In this document: in pieces, positions 35,136-45,839 of the stretch | Numbering within the stretch: position 1 is the first letter of the stretch | Layout of the letters: each line of letters starts with the position of its first letter | Assembly: GCF_020009625.1 (NCBI RefSeq) | Contig: NZ_JAIHLP010000002.1 | Span: forward strand, 1,550,001 to 1,614,000 | DNA length: 64,000 bases | Origin: Leifsonia poae | GTDB lineage: Bacteria > Actinomycetota > Actinomycetes > Actinomycetales > Microbacteriaceae | Direction of reading: 5' to 3' | Position numbers and translations under genes: made by a program | The notes under the pieces: generated by a model | What the model was told of the DNA's origin: nothing | Databases searched by the model: none | What the model saw: the letters and a program-made list of their open reading frames with translations, nothing else

Positions 35136-37748
35136 CTAGTGAACATCACCGCGACGGCGACGCATCCAGAGCACCAGTCCGGCGCCCAATCCCAGCAGCA
35201 CGGCGGCTCCGGCGAGCGGACCCATCGTGTCGCTGCCCGTGTCGGCCAGCCCGGTGGAGGAGCCGCCTGCGGCGACGGTCGTGGTCACGGCCGGGTCGCA
35301 GTGCGTCGAGGGCGGCGGGTAAGCCACGGTGGATGCGGTGGTCGGGTTGATCCGCACCTCGACGACCGCACCGGTGCGCAGGTCGTAGAACGGTGCGGCC
35401 GGGTCGAGCACCCAGGTGCCGTCACCCAGCTGGCGCCAGCCCGGCCAGCCGTTGCCGTGGCCGCTCGCGTCCACGCTGGCTCCCGGCCAGAGCTGGGTAC
35501 CGGTGATGGTGTCGCCGTTCACCCAGCCGCTCGGCAGAGTGACGTAGTTGACCTTGCTCGCACCGTTGGCGAGCAGCGCCGCCTCATCTCCGGCCGGGAT
35601 GCTGGTATTGCGGGCGGCGTACGCGTCGGCCGTCCACCAGATGAGCGCGATCTTCGGTGCGGTCGTCAGGTTGTACGGCGTGATCGAGTACGACACCACC
35701 GGGGCGTCGTTCACACACAGTGCCTGAGCGCTCACCGCGATCGACTTGACCTTCGTCGTGTCGGTCGAGCAGTTGTCCGAGGTGTCGGAGTCGTGCTGGG
35801 CGCTGGTGACACAGGCCCGGTTGTCGATGTTGGGATAGGGAACATCGATTCCGGACCGCGAGAGGTCACCCACGGAGGCCCGGAAGGTCAGGACAGCCGT
35901 GGCCCCGGGGTTCAGAGAGCCCGAGTACACGAAGGTGAGCGTCGAGCCCGCCTCGGTCACACTCCATCCGGGCGGCGCCACGAGGGAGCCTGCCACGAAG
36001 GTCAGCCCCGCGGGCAGTGCGTCGGTGACCGTGACCCCCGTCGCCGCATCCGTTCCGGTGTTGCCGACGGCCAGCTGATAGTCGATGACCTCGTTCTTCC
36101 CCGAGTCGATGACTCCGCCTTCACCGCCGTCCGTCGTGGAGTGGGTCTTCACGATGTTCAGGTTGACGCTGGGCACGCGGTGGGTCGTCTCGCAGCCCGG
36201 CTGATCGCTCGGTTGCGGGCCGTATGGCGGCGCCGGCGGGCAGGAGCCGCCCTGGCCCGGCGTGACGACATTGTCGATGACGACACCGGCGGCGTCGTCG
36301 TTCACGATCACCGAGAACGACACCGTCTCGCTCGCCCCCGCCTCGAGCGTCGGGACCTGCCAGGTGAGCTGATTCCCGGAACGGCTGAGCGCAGCCGGCA
36401 GGGTGCCGGTGAGATGGGCGTTGTCGAGCACGTTGCCCAGCGAGTCGACCGCTGTCGCGCCCGTCACCTCGGCATCCGAATCGTTCTTCGCCGTGAGCGT
36501 GTAGGTGATGGTCTGACCGGGTTCCACGACCGAGCCGCTGGCCGGGTCCGCCGTCTTGGTCAGCGTCCAGTGCGGGGTCGGGTGGTCGGTCGTGCAGCTC
36601 TCGTCGCACACACCTCCCGGCGGAACGGTCAGCACGTTGACGATGTGCACGCCATAGGCGCCTGCGTTCACCCGCACGGTGTAGCTCAGGCTGAGCGAGT
36701 CGTCGAAACCGGTGATGGTCCACACCAGGTTCGTGCCGACGATCGCGGCACTCCCCTGCGTGGGCTCGAGATCGCCGACGAGTGTCGCGTTATCGAGCAC
36801 CTTCGACATGTCGTCGGTGATCACCAGCGAGTTCGGGAGCATTCCGCCGGTGTACTGCACGTTGAGCGTGTAGGTGATGAGCTGACCGGGAACCACCGTC
36901 GTGCCGGAGGCCGGATCGCTCGTCTTCGAGACCGACCAGGCGGCCGGGATCTCGCGGTTGACGACGACGCAGCGAACATTCTGGTTGCCGGGGACGTTGA
37001 CCTTGAAGCCCAGCGTCCCGACGTTGACGACGGTGCCGTCTGCGTAGGTGCAGACCGCATTGAGACCGCCCTGCTGCACGAGCTGATAGTTGTCTTTCTG
37101 GGTCTCAGCGACGGTCACGGGCACCGAGGTGGCGCCCGCGGGCACGGTGAGCGTGTACGTCACCGAACCGGTGGCACCATTCGTGGTGAGCAGCTGCGGG
37201 CTGTAGGACAGCCCCGTGCTCGTCGCGGTGAACGCCCAGCCGGCCGGCGTGCTGTCGATAAGGGTACCGTCGGCGTTCTCGATGTGCTTCACGACCGAGA
37301 GCGTTCCGGTGGTGGAGCCGCTCGACGAGCCAGGAGGGGTCGACGGCGAAGGGCTCGGAACAGCGAGCGCCTTCGTGCTCGGCGCGGTCGGCGGAACCAC
37401 CGGTGCGGCGGGTGCGCTCGGCGACGGAGTCGCCGCCGGCGTCGAGGACGGCGCTGGATCAGGTGACGGGGCCGCCGATGGGGCCGGAGCCGGATCAGCC
37501 GCCGGCGTCGCCGACGGGGAGGGATCAGGCGTCGGCGTCGTCGAGGCGGTCGGCGCAGACGCCGCAGGAGAGGAGGCGGGAACCGCATCCTCCGCATTCG
37601 CCGGAGCCGTGAAGCCGGTGATCGCCAGCGCGAGCACGATGGCCGGCGCGGCGATGCGCGCGGTCCAACCGGTGAGACGGAAAGGCGTTCGGGCGCGCTT
37701 CTCGGTCGATTCGTCGTCGAAGTGGGCAGAGCTGTGCTGACGTCGCAT
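35136..37748 (-). CDS. cell-wall-anchored DUF11 repeat surface protein (LAXTG sortase motif)
   Basis: 870 residues. Residues 1-52 form a signal peptide (basic start, then PAIVLALAITGF, cleavage after ANA). A Pro/Ser/Thr/Ala-rich stalk follows to about 135, then an Ig/prealbumin-like domain starting SVVKHIENADGT, three DUF11-type repeats (each opening like WSVSKTSDPASG or WTLTKTADPASG), and a unique domain rich in Trp. The C-terminus has LADTG, a membrane helix and RRRR, the signal for a class E-type sortase, which in Actinobacteria recognises LAXTG. It is probably an adhesin or fibre. A ribosome-binding site (AAGGGGG) precedes the ATG. It lies downstream of tuf behind a terminator and looks like a separate unit. 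Confidence 0.88.
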   Translation of the reverse strand: MRRQHSSAHFDDESTEKRARTPFRLTGWTARIAAPAIVLALAITGFTAPANAEDAVPASSPAASAPTASTTPTPDPSPSATPAADPAPAPSAAPSPDPAPSSTPAATPSPSAPAAPVVPPTAPSTKALAVPSPSPSTPPGSSSGSTTGTLSVVKHIENADGTLIDSTPAGWAFTATSTGLSYSPQLLTTNGATGSVTYTLTVPAGATSVPVTVAETQKDNYQLVQQGGLNAVCTYADGTVVNVGTLGFKVNVPGNQNVRCVVVNREIPAAWSVSKTSDPASGTTVVPGQLITYTLNVQYTGGMLPNSLVITDDMSKVLDNATLVGDLEPTQGSAAIVGTNLVWTITGFDDSLSLSYTVRVNAGAYGVHIVNVLTVPPGGVCDESCTTDHPTPHWTLTKTADPASGSVVEPGQTITYTLTAKNDSDAEVTGATAVDSLGNVLDNAHLTGTLPAALSRSGNQLTWQVPTLEAGASETVSFSVIVNDDAAGVVIDNVVTPGQGGSCPPAPPYGPQPSDQPGCETTHRVPSVNLNIVKTHSTTDGGEGGVIDSGKNEVIDYQLAVGNTGTDAATGVTVTDALPAGLTFVAGSLVAPPGWSVTEAGSTLTFVYSGSLNPGATAVLTFRASVGDLSRSGIDVPYPNIDNRACVTSAQHDSDTSDNCSTDTTKVKSIAVSAQALCVNDAPVVSYSITPYNLTTAPKIALIWWTADAYAARNTSIPAGDEAALLANGASKVNYVTLPSGWVNGDTITGTQLWPGASVDASGHGNGWPGWRQLGDGTWVLDPAAPFYDLRTGAVVEVRINPTTASTVAYPPPSTHCDPAVTTTVAAGGSSTGLADTGSDTMGPLAGAAVLLGLGAGLVLWMRRRRGDVH

Positions 37749-37840
37749 GTTGGGGACCCCCTTGGCAGGTGCGAGCCATCCTCAGTTCGGGTATTGAGGT
37801 TTTCTCAGCTTAGAGGACCACGGCGCGAAAGTCTCGTATT

Positions 37841-37857
37841 AGTGAGAAAATCTCACT
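37841..37857. promoter_or_regulatory. inverted repeat upstream of the DUF11 gene
   Basis: AGTGAGA - AAA - TCTCACT, a perfect 7-bp palindrome about 95 nt before the surface-protein ATG. On the minus strand it is followed by TAATAC, a possible -10, so it could be an operator between -35 and -10. No regulator is known. Confidence 0.45.
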
Positions 37858-37901
37858 CTAGCGCATGCCCCCTTTGTGGGGACGCAACGGCACGACACAA
37901 A

Positions 37902-37936
37902 TAGAAAAGGGGCCGGGCCGCGAACGGCCCGACCCC
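37902..37936 (-). terminator. rho-independent terminator of tuf
   Basis: A 12-nt stem GGGGCCGGGCCG with CGGCCCGACCCC, a 4-nt loop, and TTTTCTA on the minus strand immediately after. It lies 18 nt past the tuf stop and ends the str operon. Confidence 0.92.
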
Positions 37937-37954
37937 TTTCGGAGCAGTCGGAGA

Positions 37955-39148
<1,194 letters not shown>

Positions 39149-39180
39149 TGGGTCCTCCTCAGGACTCTCGTGTAGAAACC

Positions 39181-39202
39181 CCGGCCGATGGTTTTCGGCC
39201 GG
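39181..39202 (-). other. hairpin in the tuf leader
   Basis: CCGGCCGA - 6 nt - TCGGCCGG, a perfect 8-bp stem about 35 nt before the tuf start codon. Confidence 0.6.
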
Positions 39203-39245
39203 CAACTCTACGGGATTGTTTACCTATGTTACTTGGTTGATCCGG

Positions 39246-39281
39246 GGTTCCGGAACGCTGGCGGACCAGCGATCCGGAACC
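39246..39281 (-). other. hairpin between fusA and tuf
   Basis: The arms at 39246-39261 and 39266-39281 pair over 15 of 16 positions around a 4-nt loop. It lies 24 nt past the fusA stop. There is no U-run. It may be a processing site or 3' end protector that separates fusA and tuf messages. Confidence 0.7.
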
Positions 39282-39305
39282 TCAAATCCGTCAGGGGCTC
39301 TCCTG

Positions 39306-41420
39306 CTATTCGCCCTTGTTCTTCTGGACGATCTCGTCGGCCACAGCCTTCGGGACCTCCGCGTAGCTGTCGAACGTCATCGAGTAGACCGCGCGGCCCG
39401 AGGTCTTCGACCGCAGGTCACCGATGTATCCGAACATTTCCGACAGCGGGACGTTGGCGCGGATCACCTTGACACCGCTCGCGTCCTCCATCGACTGGAT
39501 CTGGCCTCGACGGGAGTTGAGGTCACCGATCACATCGCCCATGTACTCTTCCGGCGTGCGCACCTCGACCGCCATGAGCGGCTCGAGCAGCACGGGGTTC
39601 GCCTTGCGCGCGGCCTCTTTGTAGGCCATCGAGCCGGCGATCTTGAACGCCATCTCCGAGGAGTCGACATCGTGCGAAGCGCCATCGACCAGGGTCGCCT
39701 TGACGCCGACGGTCGGGAAGCCGGCGAGGACGCCGACCTGCATGGCGTCCTGGATGCCGTGGTCGACCGACGGGATGTACTCACGCGGCACGCGACCACC
39801 GGTGACGGCGTTGACGAACTCGTAGCTCGTCTCCGGCGTGACATCCATCGGCTCGATCGTGATCTGGATCTTTGCGAACTGACCCGAACCACCGGTCTGC
39901 TTCTTGTGCGTGTAGTCGTACTTCTCGACCGAACGGCGGATCGTCTCGCGGTAGGCCACCTGGGGCTTGCCGACGTTCGCCTCGACGTTGAACTCGCGCT
40001 TCATGCGGTCGACCAGGATGTCGAGGTGGAGCTCGCCCATTCCCTTGATGACCGTCTGACCGGTCTCCTGGTTCTGCTCAGTGCGGAAGGTCGGGTCTTC
40101 CTCGGCGAGCTTCTGGATCGCGGTGCCCAGCTTCTCCTGGTCGGCCTTGGTCTTCGGCTCGATCGCGACCTCGATCACGGGCTCCGGGAACGTCATCGAC
40201 TCGAGGACGACCTGGTTGTCCGGGTCGCACAGTGTGTCACCGGTGGTGGTGTCCTTGAGGCCGATCACGGCGTAGATGTTGCCCGCGGTGACGAAGTCGA
40301 CCGGGTTCTCCTTGTTGGCGTGCATCTGGAAGATCTTCCCGATGCGCTCCTTCTTGCCCTTCGTCGAGTTCACGACACCAGAGCCGCTCTCGACGCGACC
40401 GGAGTACACGCGAACGTAGGTGAGGCGACCGAAGAACGGGTGGACGGCGACCTTGAAGGCCAGGGCCGAGAACGGCTCGGTGGCGTCGGCGTGACGGAGG
40501 ATGACCTTCTCTTCGTCGCGCGGGTCGTGCGCCTCGATGGCGGGCACGTCGAGCGGCGACGGGAGGTAGTCGATCACAGCGTCGAGCATCGGCTGGACAC
40601 CGCGGTTCTTGAACGCGGAACCGCAGAGCACCGGGTAGATCTCGCTGTTAACGGTGAGCTTGCGGATGGCGCCCTTGATCTCGGCGACAGTGAGCTCCTC
40701 ACCGCCGAAGAACTTCTCGAGCAGCGCGTCGTCGGTCTCGGCGACGGTCTCGAGGAGGGCCTGACGGTACTCCTCGGCCTTCTCGACGAGGTCGGCGGGG
40801 ATCTCCTCGATGGCGTACTTGGCGCCCATCTGAACGTCACCCTTTGCGTCTCCACGCCAGGTGAGCGCACGCATCTCGACCAGGTCGACGACGCCCTCGA
40901 AGTTGGACTCCGAGCCGATCGGCAGCTGAAGGACCAGCGGCTTCGCGCCGAGGCGCTTCACGATGGTGTCGACGGTGAAGTAGAAGTCGGCGCCGAGCTT
41001 GTCCATCTTGTTGACGAAGCAGATGCGGGGGACGTTGTACTTGTCGGCCTGACGCCACACGGTCTCGGACTGGGGCTCGACGCCCTCCTTGCCGTCGAAG
41101 ACGGCGACCGCGCCGTCGAGCACGCGGAGCGAGCGCTCCACCTCGACGGTGAAGTCCACGTGGCCCGGGGTGTCGATGATGTTGATCTGGTTCTTGTTCC
41201 AGAAACAGGTCACGGCCGCGGACGTGATGGTGATGCCGCGCTCCTTCTCCTGCTCCATCCAGTCGGTCGTCGAGGCGCCGTCGTGGGTCTCGCCAATCTT
41301 GTGGTTGACGCCCGTGTAGAACAGGATGCGCTCGGTCGTGGTGGTCTTGCCGGCATCGATGTGGGCCATGATGCCGATGTTGCGGACCTTATGCAGGTCG
41401 GTGAGCACGTCCTGTGCCAC
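39306..41420 (-). CDS. fusA: elongation factor G
   Basis: 704 residues. G1 [14 protein letters not shown]3 DTPGHVDF and G4 NKMD are present, followed by the domain II-V sequence to the C-terminus VQKNKGE. It drives translocation and, with RRF, recycling. It is one EF-G copy, in the usual str position, 87 nt after rpsG with a long hairpin in between. Confidence 0.99.
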   Translation of the reverse strand: MAQDVLTDLHKVRNIGIMAHIDAGKTTTTERILFYTGVNHKIGETHDGASTTDWMEQEKERGITITSAAVTCFWNKNQINIIDTPGHVDFTVEVERSLRVLDGAVAVFDGKEGVEPQSETVWRQADKYNVPRICFVNKMDKLGADFYFTVDTIVKRLGAKPLVLQLPIGSESNFEGVVDLVEMRALTWRGDAKGDVQMGAKYAIEEIPADLVEKAEEYRQALLETVAETDDALLEKFFGGEELTVAEIKGAIRKLTVNSEIYPVLCGSAFKNRGVQPMLDAVIDYLPSPLDVPAIEAHDPRDEEKVILRHADATEPFSALAFKVAVHPFFGRLTYVRVYSGRVESGSGVVNSTKGKKERIGKIFQMHANKENPVDFVTAGNIYAVIGLKDTTTGDTLCDPDNQVVLESMTFPEPVIEVAIEPKTKADQEKLGTAIQKLAEEDPTFRTEQNQETGQTVIKGMGELHLDILVDRMKREFNVEANVGKPQVAYRETIRRSVEKYDYTHKKQTGGSGQFAKIQITIEPMDVTPETSYEFVNAVTGGRVPREYIPSVDHGIQDAMQVGVLAGFPTVGVKATLVDGASHDVDSSEMAFKIAGSMAYKEAARKANPVLLEPLMAVEVRTPEEYMGDVIGDLNSRRGQIQSMEDASGVKVIRANVPLSEMFGYIGDLRSKTSGRAVYSMTFDSYAEVPKAVADEIVQKNKGE

Positions 41421-41454
41421 AGGGTTCCTCCGAAAAGTAGAAAGTGGAAGGGGT

Positions 41455-41500
41455 ACCGGTTCGGATGTCGCACCCCGAAGAGTGCAACACCCGAACCGGT
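41455..41500 (-). other. 19-bp hairpin between rpsG and fusA
   Basis: The arms at 41455-41473 and 41482-41500 with an 8-nt loop. In the plus strand there are two mismatches (A-C and C-A), but on the transcribed strand these become G-U and U-G pairs, so the RNA stem is continuous over 19 bp. It lies 7 nt past the rpsG stop. Confidence 0.85.
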
Positions 41501-41507
41501 CGAATCA

Positions 41508-41978
41508 TTACCAGCGGTAGTGCGCGAACGCCTTGTTCGACTCGGCCATCTTGTGCGTGTCTTCACGACGCTTGACGGCGGCGCCGAGACCGTTGGACGC
41601 ATCCAGGATCTCGTTGGTGAGGCGCTCGGTCATGGTCTTCTCGCGACGACCCTTGGCGTAGCTGGTGAGCCAGCGCAGCGCGAGGGTGTTGGCGCGGTGC
41701 GGCTTGACCTCGACCGGCACCTGGTAGGTCGAGCCACCGACGCGGCGGCTGCGGACCTCGAGGGTCGGGCGCACGTTGTCGAGCGCCTTCTTGAGCGTGG
41801 CGACGGCATCCTGACCGTTCTTGGCGGCAACGCCTTCGAGCGCGTCGTAGACGATGCGCTCAGCGAGGCCCTTCTTGCCGTCGAGGAGGATCTTGTTGAC
41901 GAGCTGGCTGACGATGGGGGCGCCGTATACCGGGTCTGCGACGACGGGGCGCTTGGGGGCTGGTCCCTTGCGAGGCAT
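41508..41978 (-). CDS. rpsG: 30S ribosomal protein S7
   Basis: 156 residues from [19 protein letters not shown] to AFAHYRW, full length. It is the primary binder of the 16S 3' domain and in E. coli the str-operon repressor. Its ATG overlaps the rpsL stop by one base (TAATG); the longer frame upstream is rpsL in another frame. Confidence 0.98.
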   Translation of the reverse strand: MPRKGPAPKRPVVADPVYGAPIVSQLVNKILLDGKKGLAERIVYDALEGVAAKNGQDAVATLKKALDNVRPTLEVRSRRVGGSTYQVPVEVKPHRANTLALRWLTSYAKGRREKTMTERLTNEILDASNGLGAAVKRREDTHKMAESNKAFAHYRW

Positions 41979-42352
41979 TACTTCTTCTCCATCTTCGCGC
42001 CGTACCGGCTGCGAGCCTGCTTGCGGTTCTTCACGGCCTGGGTGTCCAGCGCGCCGCGAACGATCTTGTAACGAACACCGGGGAGGTCTTTGACACGACC
42101 GCCGCGGACGAGCACCATCGAGTGCTCCTGCAGGTTGTGGCCCTCGCCCGGAATGTAGGCCGTGACCTCGGTTCCGTTGGACAGCTTCACACGCGCCACC
42201 TTGCGCAGAGCCGAGTTCGGCTTCTTCGGGGTGGTGGTGTAGACGCGGGTGCAAACGCCGCGCTGCTGGGGGTTGGCCTTCAGGGCGGGCGCCTTGGTCT
42301 TCGTGACCTTGGGGCTGCGGCCCTTCCGAACCAACTGCTGAATGGTTGGCAC
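41978..42352 (-). CDS. rpsL: 30S ribosomal protein S12
   Basis: 124 residues from a GTG at 42352 ([12 protein letters not shown]). The decoding-site loops are intact: [17 protein letters not shown] with the lysine whose change gives streptomycin resistance, and [17 protein letters not shown]. So a streptomycin-sensitive S12 is expected. It is first in the str operon. Confidence 0.98.
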   Translation of the reverse strand: MPTIQQLVRKGRSPKVTKTKAPALKANPQQRGVCTRVYTTTPKKPNSALRKVARVKLSNGTEVTAYIPGEGHNLQEHSMVLVRGGRVKDLPGVRYKIVRGALDTQAVKNRKQARSRYGAKMEKK

Positions 42353-42666
42353 TGAACTTCTCCTTTTATGGACTGCACGGTGACAGTTGTTGCTTTGTCC
42401 GTCGGTCTCCGCACATCTGTTCCATGTTCTGGGCAGACAGGCCGGGACTTCGGGGAAACCGATCGACGCGTGATCCCGCTTCCGAAGAGTCGGGATCTGT
42501 TCGTCATCGATATGCCGTGGGGGCGCGAGACTTCCGTGCAGAAAGTTTCGGCCCATCGGATGAGTACGTGCCTGCCCGCTCGCGGCACCCGCTTTCTGGG
42601 CACCAAACGAACGCGCGACAGAGCGCACACCCGATAAATCTTAGCTCTCGGTCGGGTTGCGGTCAA
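42353..42666 (-). promoter_or_regulatory. str operon promoter and leader
   Basis: On the minus strand TTGACC (42666-42661), 17 nt, TAAGAT (42643-42638): the best sigma70-type promoter in the window. Transcription should start near 42631, giving a leader of about 280 nt before rpsL. No gene is seen in the leader. Confidence 0.8.
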
Positions 42667-42700
42667 ATGGATGCGCGGCCCACCGGCGCGCCGTGCGCCC

Positions 42701-43783
42701 CTACTTCACCAATTGCGAGTAGATGGCCGTTGCTCCGTCGAAACGCACGGTTCCGATGACCGGGAACGGGATGTCGGGGGTGCCGACCTCACCGGAGTTC
42801 CCTTTTCCATCATGGGCGGTCCCTGTCATCTGCGCAGCGCCCAATTTGGTGCTGACGACCGCGTAGCCGGCCTGCGCCCACTCGCCGATCGTGAACTCCG
42901 GGCGGGTGACGATGGACCATTCGACCGAGTCGATCGTGATGCCATCTCCACTGACGGCGTGGAACGGGCATCCGTCCGGCACCATGTCGGTGGAAGCGGC
43001 GCAGGTGTCCAGATAGTCGTTCACCGCCTGGTTCGCCGCCTTCTCCCCGTCATTGGTCAGGCCGATCGACACCGCCGCCGGCTGCGGCTTCGCACCGCCG
43101 AACCCGATGGCTGTGACGCTGAACGTCGGCGCCCCGAGCATGGTGTCGGTGAAGGCGGGGTGAACGTCGTACGTTCCCGGGAAGGCCCGGAGTTCGACAT
43201 CCGGACCGCTCTGCAGGGGCTGGCCGGCGATGGTGAACGGCAGCTGCTCCGGCCCGTCGAAGGCGATCGCCACCCGGGTGAGCGCGACCGGGCGCAGCTT
43301 CCAGTGGTCGAAGACGACGAAGTCCTGGCCGGTTCGGGTCAGCGCGAACGTCTGCGTGTAGGTGTGAGCGGCCTGCTTGATCGTGGCCCTGACGGTTGCG
43401 GTGCCCCCCTTCACCGTCGGTGCGGCGAGGGTGAACCCGCTGATGTGTCTCGCCGCCTTGGCGTATGCCTTGTCGGTGAGCAGCACATCCGACTCGCTCG
43501 TCGTCGTTCCGGTGAGGGCGAGCGCCCGCGACACCGTGCCGTGCACCAGGGCTTCGAGGTAGCGCGCGACGGCGACCCGCGGCGCGTTCTCGTTCATGCT
43601 GACCACGGAGGCGACGGTGGCGACCCCGCCCGCCATCACGACGACCGAGACCGCCGCCACCACCCACCAGTACCAGCGGATGCGCGGCCTCCGACGCGGC
43701 GCCCCTCCGGGTGCTGCCGCCGCCGGTTCTGCCGCATCCACCCCTGGATCCGCCGGCCGCTGGGTCGTTTCGCTCTCCGCCAC
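42701..43783 (-). CDS. single-pass membrane protein with large extracytoplasmic part
   Basis: 360 residues from a GTG at 43783 behind AGGGG. Residues 1-35 are cytoplasmic and Pro/Arg-rich (GGAPRRRPRIRWYWW), one helix spans about 40-62 (WWVVAAVSVVVMAGGV), and about 300 residues are outside. The first outer part (PRVAVARYLEALVHGT onward) resembles the NTF2-like domains that follow an anchor in many actinobacterial proteins. One pair of cysteines (CAAS and DGCPF) may form a disulfide. Function is unknown. It lies just downstream of the small WXG100-like gene and may belong to the secretion locus. Confidence 0.6.
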   Translation of the reverse strand: MAESETTQRPADPGVDAAEPAAAAPGGAPRRRPRIRWYWWVVAAVSVVVMAGGVATVASVVSMNENAPRVAVARYLEALVHGTVSRALALTGTTTSESDVLLTDKAYAKAARHISGFTLAAPTVKGGTATVRATIKQAAHTYTQTFALTRTGQDFVVFDHWKLRPVALTRVAIAFDGPEQLPFTIAGQPLQSGPDVELRAFPGTYDVHPAFTDTMLGAPTFSVTAIGFGGAKPQPAAVSIGLTNDGEKAANQAVNDYLDTCAASTDMVPDGCPFHAVSGDGITIDSVEWSIVTRPEFTIGEWAQAGYAVVSTKLGAAQMTGTAHDGKGNSGEVGTPDIPFPVIGTVRFDGATAIYSQLVK

Positions 43784-43833
43784 GGTGATTCCCCTCGTCA
43801 AGACTGAAGCCGAGTGTAGTGGCGTGAACGACG

Positions 43834-43865
43834 GAGCGCGGGCACCTTTTCAGGTGCCCGCGCTC
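43834..43865 (-). terminator. perfect 14-bp hairpin after the WXG100-like gene
   Basis: GAGCGCGGGCACCT - TTTC - AGGTGCCCGCGCTC, 18 nt past the stop codon at 43884. No U-run follows on the minus strand, so it may stabilise the abundant small-gene message or end it with Rho. Confidence 0.7.
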
Positions 43866-43883
43866 GACGATGGTTCGGGGCGG

Positions 43884-44180
43884 TCAGCCGCCGATTCCCT
43901 TGGCCAGTTCGCTGTCGACGTTCTGCAGCGTGTCGGCCGCTTTCGTGAGGAACTGGGACATTCCGTCGAGGCCGTTGACCGCGTCCGTGGTGCCCTTGGT
44001 GAACTGCTCGTACGAGGTGTGGAAGGCGCCGGAAGCCTGGTCGGTGACGAAGCCTCCGTTCACCAGTCCGTTCACCAGGTTCTGCAGCTCGTGCAGCTTC
44101 GCGGTGATGTCGTCTTTGCCCGAGGTCAGGCGGTTGGCGGCATCGGTCATCTCGCCGTACGTGACGTTCATGTTTGCCAT
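43884..44180 (-). CDS. WXG100-like small secreted protein, atypical
   Basis: 98 residues, all predicted helical with a break near 40-46 (LVNGGFVTDQASGAF), the size and helix-turn-helix plan of EsxA/EsxB proteins exported by type VII secretion. The tryptophan of the WXG motif is replaced by Phe and no Gly follows at the usual spacing. No C-terminal YxxxD/E signal is visible. The ATG at 44180 is chosen for its GAAGGG upstream. It has its own promoter-operator, matching that of the 108-residue protein at 47916. Confidence 0.72.
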   Translation of the reverse strand: MANMNVTYGEMTDAANRLTSGKDDITAKLHELQNLVNGLVNGGFVTDQASGAFHTSYEQFTKGTTDAVNGLDGMSQFLTKAADTLQNVDSELAKGIGG

Positions 44181-44239
44181 GACGTTCAATCCCTTCGTTG
44201 TCCGTGAAGGTCAACCCCTCGGGCCGACCAGCTATCGGT

Positions 44240-44286
44240 AACCTATCGACGGCGGCCGCCGCCGGGGAATGGGGAGGACTCCCCAT
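44240..44286 (-). promoter_or_regulatory. promoter-operator of the WXG100-like gene
   Basis: On the minus strand TCGATAGGTT provides a -10 (TAGGTT at 44245-44240), with the palindrome ATGGGGA-GGAC-TCCCCAT (44269-44286) just upstream of the -35 position. The same two elements, 28-29 nt apart, occur at 48277-48322. This points to one regulator acting on both units. Confidence 0.65.
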
Positions 44287-44316
44287 CCACTGTTCACGTC
44301 AGAGGGAACGGCCTGA

Positions 44317-45216
44317 TCAGGCCGCGGATTCGCCGGTGCCGAGCGCTTCGCCCGAGCGCCAGAAGTTCAGCGCGCAGACCACTCCCGCCGCCACCAGCAG
44401 CAGGCCGAGCGCGAGGAATCCGATGAACAAGGGAAGGGCCGCGGCGAGCGCACCGGGGGCGGATCCGGGGCCGACAGCCTCCGACAGCGCCGTCGTCGAC
44501 AGGGCGGCGATGAGGCCACCCAGACCGGCGAGCCACAGGTCGAAGCGCCACCGGTAGTCGAACCACCGCCAGAACCGCTGCCCGCCCGCAACGACACCGG
44601 GCCGGATGCGCCCGCCCGCCTGAGCCCTTCGGAACGCCCGCTTCTTGATCAGCGAGACGAGAGCGGCCACGGTGATGCCGAAGGCGATGGCGCCGTAGAT
44701 GAGCCAGTACTGCGCGAACGCATTCTGGTCGCCGACGCTCGACGGCCAGCCGCCGGTGAACCAGGAGAGGACCGGGAGCCCGACGAGGAGCAGCGACACC
44801 AACAGACCGACGACGATCCAGATCAGATGCCACCCGTCCGAGAGCACAGAGAACCCGGAGACCATGGTGGCCTGCGGGAGAACGGTATCGGGCGGCGCGG
44901 GATTCCGACGCATCGACCCGCGTCTCAGCTGCTCACCCACAATCAGGCCGCACATCGCGAGCAGCAGGAGGATGCCGGGCAGGGCGCTCATCCCGATTGT
45001 TGCGAACCCCCGGATATCGTCGACCGCGCCGTCGTCGGTGCCTGCCGGGTTCGAGGCGAGCCCGGTGAGCACGAGGCCGCCAGCGACGAGGAGCACGAAG
45101 GCGAGCGCCGCGAGGACGGCGCCGATCACGCTGAGCACCCGGCCGAACCGACGGTTGGATTCGGCGACCCGGGCGCGGCGCCGTTCGAGCGCCTCTCCGG
45201 TGAGCTCGTCGTTCAC
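44317..45216 (-). CDS. multi-pass membrane protein of the secretion locus
   Basis: 299 residues with about seven predicted membrane helices: near 28-52 (VIGAVLAALAFVLLVAGGLV), 75-95, 128-152, 168-190 and three towards the C-terminus. Between helices 4 and 5 there is a basic cytoplasmic loop (KKRAFRRAQAGGRIRP). Not recognised as a known family. It starts with GTG overlapping the stop of the preceding gene by 4 nt. It is not a convincing EccD, which has eleven helices and a ubiquitin-like domain. Confidence 0.6.
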   Translation of the reverse strand: MNDELTGEALERRRARVAESNRRFGRVLSVIGAVLAALAFVLLVAGGLVLTGLASNPAGTDDGAVDDIRGFATIGMSALPGILLLLAMCGLIVGEQLRRGSMRRNPAPPDTVLPQATMVSGFSVLSDGWHLIWIVVGLLVSLLLVGLPVLSWFTGGWPSSVGDQNAFAQYWLIYGAIAFGITVAALVSLIKKRAFRRAQAGGRIRPGVVAGGQRFWRWFDYRWRFDLWLAGLGGLIAALSTTALSEAVGPGSAPGALAAALPLFIGFLALGLLLVAAGVVCALNFWRSGEALGTGESAA

Positions 45217-45839
45217 CTGGAGATCTCCTCGGAGGTCGGGGCGGGCTCGGCCCAGGTGAGAGAGTCGACGATGGCGTCGAAGAAGACCGTGTAGAGCTCC
45301 GGGTCGTGTACGGTCGGCGCCGAGACGGTGATGCTGAGCAGCCCTTCCCCGTGCGGATACGGAACCGAGTATTCGAGGAACAGCGACGGCTCACGCAGCT
45401 CGCCGATCGCATCCTCGCCGATCTCGCTGGTCCGAGCCACCGGTCCGGAACGGTGGTCGAGGATTTCCGCGCCCGGGCGGGCGGCCATGAGGCGCGCGGC
45501 GAGGTCCGGCCCAGCGAGGTCCGGGCCGCCCGAGCCTTCGGCGGGCCACGCCCGGTCGCTCACGATCAGCGCGGCGGGCAGCGGGATGCCGGGAAGCACC
45601 TCAAGGGACATCCAGAAGGCCGTCGCCCCAGCGGTGCGGGCGCGCTCGGCCGTGCGCACGAGCTCGTCGCGCGCGTCCTTGCGCACGCGGGCCAGCCTGT
45701 CGTTGCGGCCGACGCGCTGTAAGACGAGGGCTTTGACGCGCTCGCGCATCACGTCTCCGTCGTCGAGGGGGACCTCGGCCCAGGTTCCGGGGAGCACGAT
45801 CGAGTACGCCCCCTGCGGGGATCGCGCGGTGTACGTCAC
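45213..45839 (-). CDS. unknown protein of the secretion locus (related-looking to the next)
   Basis: 208 residues, soluble, no signal peptide. It opens SPQGAYSIVLPGTWAEVPL, has a helical stretch around 30-65 (RERVKALVLQRVGRNDRLA), then a hydrophobic strand (WMSLEVLPGIPLPAALIV). It ends in a stretch of beta character. The order of these elements matches the protein encoded just upstream, so both may descend from one gene. A cytoplasmic chaperone or docking role is possible but not shown. GTG start overlapping by 4 nt. Confidence 0.55.
   Translation of the reverse strand: MTYTARSPQGAYSIVLPGTWAEVPLDDGDVMRERVKALVLQRVGRNDRLARVRKDARDELVRTAERARTAGATAFWMSLEVLPGIPLPAALIVSDRAWPAEGSGGPDLAGPDLAARLMAARPGAEILDHRSGPVARTSEIGEDAIGELREPSLFLEYSVPYPHGEGLLSITVSAPTVHDPELYTVFFDAIVDSLTWAEPAPTSEEISR

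Noticed and set aside
42346..42759. Plus-strand frame of 137 codons upstream of rpsL
   Set aside because: It lies across the strong str promoter in the opposite direction and has no coding features.
44317..45216. EccD-type channel subunit
   Set aside because: It has about seven helices and no N-terminal ubiquitin-like domain, where EccD has eleven helices after such a domain.
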